A stretch of 64,000 nucleotides of DNA from Symsagittifera roscoffensis (Eukaryota > Xenacoelomorpha > Acoela > Convolutidae). The stretch is from contig NC_087065.1 in NCBI RefSeq assembly GCF_963678635.1, forward strand, positions 32,859,679 through 32,923,678. Direction: 5' to 3'. The position numbers and the translations under genes are program-made. Positions 57,832 through 64,000 of this stretch are shown one piece after another. The notes below the pieces were generated by a model. It worked only from the letters and a program-made list of their open reading frames with translations. It was not told where the DNA came from and searched no databases. Numbering within the stretch: the stretch's first letter is position 1; every line of letters begins with the position of its first letter.

Positions 57832-60231
57832 CAGATGTCAAAGAAACGTAGAAGGTTTTGTTTGAGAAGAAATTTAATTTTGAAGTTAAGCAAGCAGTTT
57901 TATCCCCATTTCTTGTCAAACTGTTATCCGGCTCCAAAATTTTCAGAACTCAGAAATGCTTGGATTTTTCATTGGAAACTAAGATATGTGTGAGAAAAAA
58001 TTCAAAATATTATTCAACTATATCCATAAGCTTTCTCATTTTTTTGTCTTAAAAAAAGTTAGGCCCTGAAAAGATTTTGTACAGCAATAAGCAGTTTAAA
58101 AAGTCAAACTAAAATAAATAGATCAATGAGAAACTATCAGCATTGTATAATGTTGTTACTGAATTAATTTACATTATGTGTAAGGATGCAGTTATTCGAT
58201 TTATAGGAAACTTGCACATGTTAATTCTTTACGAAAAATATACGAAACTTTCATATGCTAGACGTTATTCATCTTCCTCTAGCAGAAGATAAAAAGAATG
58301 GAATCTGAAGGAACTCTACAAGTTCCAGTTAAATTATAAGTTTTTGCGGAATCTTTTGCCGATAATTTTTTGTTAAATAGGATCTACTTGGTCTTTTTCT
58401 GCTCAAAAAACCAAAAAAAAAAGTTTTTCCAATCGAGCAATCAACGCCCGATGCTCTCTTCTATCCTCGCTTGTAGAGAGTAAAAATTTGGTAGACATGG
58501 GATTTTTTTTTTCATCTGTGTCTGACTTAAAAGATTTGAATCTGATTTCACGAAAAAATTAATTTATTTTATAAAAATTAGCCACTTTGCAGTTATCTTA
58601 CATTTAAAAATGTGCAACAGGTATTAAACTGTCGAAACTTGAAAGCTCCAAGTACATTCTTTGTTTGAGTAACGAAAAGATTTATTATTGATCTACCCTG
58701 AAGTCAGTAGTAGTATTCCGGAGATTCAATTACCCAATATTCAACGCCGTTTTTCTAGTTGTTGCTAAAAAATACAAATTGAATACATTAAGTATAAAAA
58801 AACTAAATAATCTTAAAAACTTAAAATTTCAGACAAACTTTGATCAAAAAACATCTCAAAAAGAGCATTTGATTGTCTTTTTCCAAAAACATCTCCGTTA
58901 TTTGCTTGAAAAAAACTGGAAAACATACCAAAAACAATCAAAATGTTTATTTTTGGTCCCATTTTGTCCATATTAACAAATGATTGTTTTTTTCTCAAAA
59001 CCATCTAGTCTGTTATGTACTTCAAGTAAAATTGGAAAATATCTCAAGTCGCCAGCTTTATCCGCTAAACTCTGGCTAATTTAACTTTTCAGCTGCATCG
59101 TGTAGTGAAGCAAATTCAAAAATCAGAAGAAAAAAAACTTTCGAAACTTTTCCATAGGAATATATCTGGAAAACTTCGTTGAATTTGGTTGCTTTTTGTA
59201 TTTAAACACATGGACGACAATAGCAAGCTGTATCTAATGAAACAGTTTTCCGACCAACTCGATCAATTTCAAACTCTCTGACCTGAAACTGTTGATTGTC
59301 GAAAAAGCTTTCCTAAAATAATCACCCGTAAACCGACGATATTGTATTATTTTCAGCTGCTATTCTCCTCATTGGAGCTTTTTCCTACCTCACAACTGCT
59401 TTCGAACTGTTTTTGAGCCAACATCTTTTTCAGATAGTGTGAGTATTTTGTGTCCGACAACAATTTTTTCAATCTCTTGAGTTACAAATCCAAACAAAAC
59501 CGCTCCAGTTTCTTATATGAAGCTGGAACTGAAAGCTTTTTAAATCAGGGGATAGCAGCTCTCGCAAGAATTTTGCAAGAGCAGGAAATCTTCTTTCACG
59601 CTGTCCTCTTCCACGCTGTCGGGTCTCACTATTTTTCAAGATAATTCAGCCATTGACGGTCTTGTTTATCAAAATAAACAAACTGCGAGGGGTGGTCAGT
59701 TTGGACTGACATGATTCTTTTCAAATTTTTGATTTGAGCGTGCATGACAAATAACTGTTTTTTTTCGCAACAGCTGAAAAGAGCAAAAATCAGACCAACA
59801 ATTTTTGCTTTTAAAAAGAGAGAAAAACGCACAAGGAAGTTATAAAATCGATCGAATTGAGAACCACGGGAACTAAAAAAGAAGACACTCCAAGGTGTTA
59901 CAATTGTGTAGCTACGATCACTACAGAGCGTATCCCGCGAAACAGGAGGGCTAACGGACTTACCACCCTTCACGATCGTGAAGAATACGCTTCTTCCCGC
60001 GGGTTCAGGAAGTCGGAAGGGTACCGGAGAGAAACTCTAAACAGTTTTTAAAAAACGTTCAGCTTTCCGGAATGGCCCGAAAGGAATTTAAACTAAAATC
60101 TGATTCAATTTCTGATAATGAGAAGCTAGTGGTTGAGGAAAAGGGTCTATCCCTCTCCGATGGATATGATGATTTCATCATTTGAACAGAAACAAAAAAA
60201 ATGATAATAATGTACTAACCCAACCTGTTTT
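57832..60231. other. Host flank (unit 2)
   Basis: Duplicate of 45507-47906. No intact gene. Confidence 0.4.
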
Positions 60232-61838
60232 TAGGAGTGACCTCGTGGTCTGGGAATACTGAGAATCAGCCATTAGCTCACTGTTTTGCATGTAATTAAG
60301 GTTTTTTGAACGTTATAACGATTACAGGCCCGTAATTTATAACAATTTTTTCGACCCAGTGCTACGGGAACCACACATTAAACTGGCTCTGGTTTTGACG
60401 GTTAAAGACATGTGAAGCTCTGTTTTGGCTCTAGCCAGTCAATGTAGAGCCTAGCTTTATTTTCCTTCGGTATGTATTTCCGGTCAAATGTTACTTATAC
60501 ATATGCTTAACATCATGATCGGCGAACCAGTTAACGAAAGAACACTCGCCCGAGCGGATGCTCTGAATAAGGACCTTAACCAGGAGCACGAAGGGTGGTT
60601 CGAAACAAGGAAGCCTTCCGAATTCCCCCATTTAATTTTCAAACATAGGTAAGGTCAAAAATTCTGAAGGTTGGGGGGAATGGCCGTTTCGTCGTACCCT
60701 GAGCGGTATATGACCAAAACCACTCAATGACTTTTTAGGAAACCAAACAAAAAAAGTTATATAATCTAAGAATAACCCAAAAAACATAAAAGAAAACAAA
60801 AAAAACCAAAAAAAAAAACGTAAAATCAATGAAATCATTTCCCAGACGAGATGCGATCCGACTCTCCCGTTTGTTGTTGTTTGATAGTTTTTGTTCAAGA
60901 AATTTATATCAAAGCAAAATTGTTATGATCAACTTGTATTCTTTTTCTTTTGCATGGCTGTAGGGTTATTTGAGTATTTTTCACATTAAGGCTAGGTTGC
61001 ACTCAAACCGGAAGAATCAAGGATTGCAGAAGAAAACCGATCCAGCAGTCAGTACAAGAAGCAGCAGGAAGTGTCACAAGGACAACAAAAAACGACTGCT
61101 GGGTATCGTTAAAAAAATTTATCCTGTTGGTGCAGAATATACGATATAAATCTGTGGGGGGGAGGGGGCCCGACAGTGATTTCACTGTATTGACCCTCCA
61201 CCAAGTAGCGAATTTCCGAATTAGGCCTTTAATACTATTACTCCATAAACAGACCAAATTTTAGGGTCAAAATTTTGATAATTTGATCTCCCACAAAACG
61301 CGATTTTTTAGATATCCACAAATTGTAACGGATAAAAGCGAGTATTTTGAATAAAATAACTAGAGGAACCGCTTAATTTTAGTGCGGAGATCGTCAGAAC
61401 AAAATTGTTTACCGAAATCCAATTTTTCGTTATTTTTGGAAAAACGAAACGACGCAAAAAGACAAAGTTTTTTGAGATTTTTAAGTTAGTGCGATAAAAT
61501 ACACTCGTGAACCGACATCTTTTAAAATTCGTTTGACGGTAACCTTTTTGATCTCAGAGAAATGGGACTTAACGTATTTGATTTAGTAGATTCATCAATC
61601 CAGGGGGTTCAAAATTGGAATGTTTTTGGCAAATTGTCTCAGCTGAAACGTTTTTGATCAAAACTTTTGCTTTGAACTAAAAAATTAAAGACCTTTTGAG
61701 CTTGAATCATGATTTTTTTGGTCAATAAGACAAAAATTGCGGGAACCACACATACATATCCAAATTTGTGGTCCAAATTTTTGTCAATTCGGAAGTAATA
61801 GGGTAAGATTAGTCCAGACAAGTTTAGAATACCTAACA
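60232..61838. other. Unique sequence after the duplication, no gene seen
   Basis: This is the original right flank of the duplicated segment. No LTR could be recognised here for the gag relic that follows, although one would be expected upstream of it. Confidence 0.4.
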
Positions 61839-62083
61839 TGCGAATTAGCTCTAGGAAATTCAAACCGAAGAAACAAACGAATACAGTGGACGAACCTTTC
61901 GTGGAAAGAACCAAGGACGCTCAGAACAAGAAGGGGAAGAAAATTTCAGGCCATAAGGTCGAAACAAAGGGTCAAAAGAACTGGGAAGACAAACAAACAA
62001 CATTGGAAGAAAAGATACATCAGAACTCTGCTCAGGACGAGGTTCCAGCGGAACTTGGATCCAAGGGGAACGGCACGAATTGA
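61839..62083 (+). pseudogene. Possible N-terminal gag segment of a second retroelement
   Basis: 81 codons from ATG at 61839, very Lys/Glu/Gln-rich (KKQTNTVDEPFVERTKDAQN, GKKISGHKVETKGQKNWEDK). It precedes the gag-like frames at 62.4-63.9 kb on the same strand. Assignment rests on position and composition only. Confidence 0.3.
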
Positions 62084-62439
62084 CTAAAAAGTAAGTCTAC
62101 TCCAGTACAATTGGTACAAGACTTCGCTAAACCGACCGGGACTCTTGATCGAGAAAAACTGTCGGAACTGTCCGATAGTTCGATTGAATAACCAGCAGTA
62201 GGAAGCTCACTTATTGACCTTACCGTGATACAAGGGGTGTCAGGGAAGAAGGCAATGTATTCCTCGTTCTCGTAACAAGGCAAAAAACACTCTGGAAAAT
62301 TTCATTCCGTTCACATGGCAGCAGGAACTGGTGACAACATCGACACTCAGGAAGAGGGAGATGATAACCAAGAAGTTGATGACTTTGGATCCAAATTGAT
62401 ATTCAGAAGTTAAACCCATGAAGTCATGGTACCTGATAG

Positions 62440-62801
62440 TTGAAAGATGGCTATTCCGATCAGTTTGGTACGGTCATAACGATCAACAGGGCCTCAAACA
62501 GGATGCAACGTTCTAGTGAATTCCTGACAAAAGTCACTTCTGACACCCAAGCAGAAGCGACTAAGGTCATCAGGTCAGTGACTACACTGAGGGAAGTGGA
62601 GGCGGACTATGAAAGACCTTTAAAACAGAGAGAAGCGGCACGGGTTTCAACTAACACCAAGCTGTCTGTCACAAATAAGATGACGCAACCACTGGTGACT
62701 CCATTGGTCGTTGACAGGATGTCAATAGAGGAAGCCCTGACTAGGTTCATGGATAGAATGGGTGAGCAACAGGAACAGATTTCCAACAGAATGAGTGCAC
62801 T

Positions 62802-62854
<53 letters not shown>

Positions 62855-63937
62855 GAGAGAGAGATAGTTTCACATTGAGAGAGAAAACTTGCGAGAGGAG
62901 ATACAGCACAACAAACAGGAAGTCAGTCAAAGCGTGAAGCGCTTGACAGAGAGAACGGGTGATCCCTTGGCGAGAAACTTGTCACGAATGACTCAGGATG
63001 CCGAGCAAAGAGAGCAACGGTTGAGAGAAGACATGATCAACTTTGGAGTGAACAGGAGCAGACTCTTGGGATTCTCGATACTACGATAGACTCAATGATG
63101 AAAAGGCCAACTCATGCCATAATGGATAGATTAGATGGTTTCTGGTAACAAGGAGTGGGCCATCGAACAGAGGAGCACACTAGAGAAAAACGAGCAGAGA
63201 GACAAGAGTGCACTTCATTGAGCATTCAAATAGAGGAAGAGCGGTTGGATTCATTAGAGCAAAGGGTAATCCATCGAATAACGCCACTAGGAGTCACCTG
63301 CCGAGAAATCCAACGACCATCCACAGAGGGAGCTCTACTACTAGCCGGTCGGAAAAGTGATTCCTCGGGCTGGAATCACTCAAACCATGGACGAGATCAA
63401 CCTAGCGATCCTGGTAGAAGGGATGTTCCAGAGCCTCGAACATCTGATACTCACGATCAGACCGGATATTCTCGGACAGTGTCTGAACCTCCAAACAGAT
63501 ATTTGTAGTGTTCCTCGCAGGGTTGTCCTAGACCAAAGAGCGGAGCGAAAAGTCTAAAAGTGTAATCAACAAACTAATTATTGCAAAGGTGAATGCGACG
63601 GTTGTATAGATACATAGATAGAAGTCATGAAGCTGGATTAAGAAGTAGGAGACTTAACAGAAAGATAGGACTGCAGTGCGCTCACCTGTAGTTTCGTGAT
63701 ACTGTTGAACCAGTTTGGCTCGAGCTGCAAGGGGATCAAGCGATGATGCGCTTCGAGAAGCGTACGCAACGGGAAGAAGAGACCGCAGATAACATTGAAA
63801 ACCTGAGAAGAGGTCCTCATCTGGACGAGTCAAACAGTAGATTGAATTGGGCAATAGTTTCGAAATTCATTTATAGTGTGAAGAGAGCCTCTCTCAATCA
63901 AAGCACCAACGCCGGAAGAAATGCGACTGCAATTTAA
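62440..63937 (+). pseudogene. Degenerate gag of a second LTR retroelement, truncated by window end or stops
   Basis: Fragments in shifting frames: 62440-62937 (165 codons; helical, with SIEEALTRFMDRMGEQQEQI then a (GA)n-encoded Arg-Glu run), 62889-63089 (LSRMTQDAEQREQRLREDMI), 63155-63508 and 63357-63557 (EINLAILVEGMFQSLEHLIL), and 63743-63937 with MRFEKRTQREEETADNIENL followed by LRRGPHLDESNSRLNWAIVS. The last part resembles the capsid of animal LTR retroelements (a LRRxAxPDESxxRxNxAIxSKF-type block). The protein is unlike the gag of the giant element. Several frameshifts and stops show it is dead. A pol region would be expected beyond 64000. Confidence 0.5.
62803..62864. repeat. (GA)n microsatellite inside the gag relic
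   Basis: GA dinucleotides with one GC interruption. Translated in the gag frame it gives an Arg-Glu repeat. Confidence 0.95.
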
Positions 63938-64000
63938 CGAATACATGTTGCTGATATCGAGTTAATACAAGAAAAATTATGGCAATTTTAATAATGGACC

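Larger units (their letters stand above)
47913..60231 (+). repeat. Segmental tandem duplication, unit 2 (12,319 bp)
   Basis: Near-identical copy of 35588-47906. It ends at 60231, after which the sequence differs from that following unit 1. Confidence 0.97.

Overview
The window is nuclear DNA of an animal, most likely an invertebrate. It is AT-rich and repeat-dense, and has no bacterial-style operons, rRNA, tRNA or CRISPR array that I could support. The only intact host gene I recognise is an intronless vesicular-type zinc transporter (SLC30/ZnT family) on the minus strand at 21488-22741. I cannot name the species or phylum.

Layout. 1-21.4 kb is a graveyard of repeats: a dispersed family of about 520-680 bp (R1; copies near 0.12-0.82, 1.15-1.59, 6.64-7.68 tandem, 18.0-18.6 partial, 18.8-19.5 kb), two adjacent foldbacks at 2.15-2.39 kb, GC-rich minisatellites (8.7-9.3 and 10.7-11.2 kb), a 355-bp tandem repeat (11.4-12.5 kb), microsatellites and a non-autonomous transposon (R3). 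The zinc transporter gene follows, then a second R3 copy.

24284-43895 is one giant LTR retrotransposon of 19.6 kb on the minus strand. Its LTRs are 410 and 424 bp with TG...CA ends, it has a CTTG 4-bp target duplication and a primer-binding site, and its order is gag - protease - RT - RNase H - integrase with a GPY motif, so it is Ty3/gypsy-like. It is unusual in three ways. About 2 kb of unrecognised gag-linked coding sequence lies upstream of the capsid. About 8 kb follows the integrase, with two abutting membrane-protein ORFs, a broken envelope-like gene that resembles chuvirus-type glycoproteins, and an unrecognised gene of about 600 codons. Its nucleocapsid module is internally duplicated. 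The copy is damaged by in-frame stops, by one-base frameshifts mostly at short mononucleotide runs, and by an Asp-to-Asn change in the integrase triad.

35588-47906 is repeated almost perfectly as 47913-60231 (12,319 bp, head to tail, offset 12,325). The junction carries a 6-bp insert copied from the adjacent sequence. The duplication therefore made a second, 3'-truncated copy of the retroelement (5' LTR, gag, protease, half of RT) plus 4 kb of flank containing a broken GIY-YIG endonuclease fragment and a foldback repeat. LTR divergence (about 2 percent) is far above the divergence of the duplicated units (three differences noticed), so insertion came first and duplication is very recent.

The last 2 kb (about 61.8-63.94 kb, plus strand) holds a degenerate gag of a second, different LTR retroelement that probably continues past the window edge.
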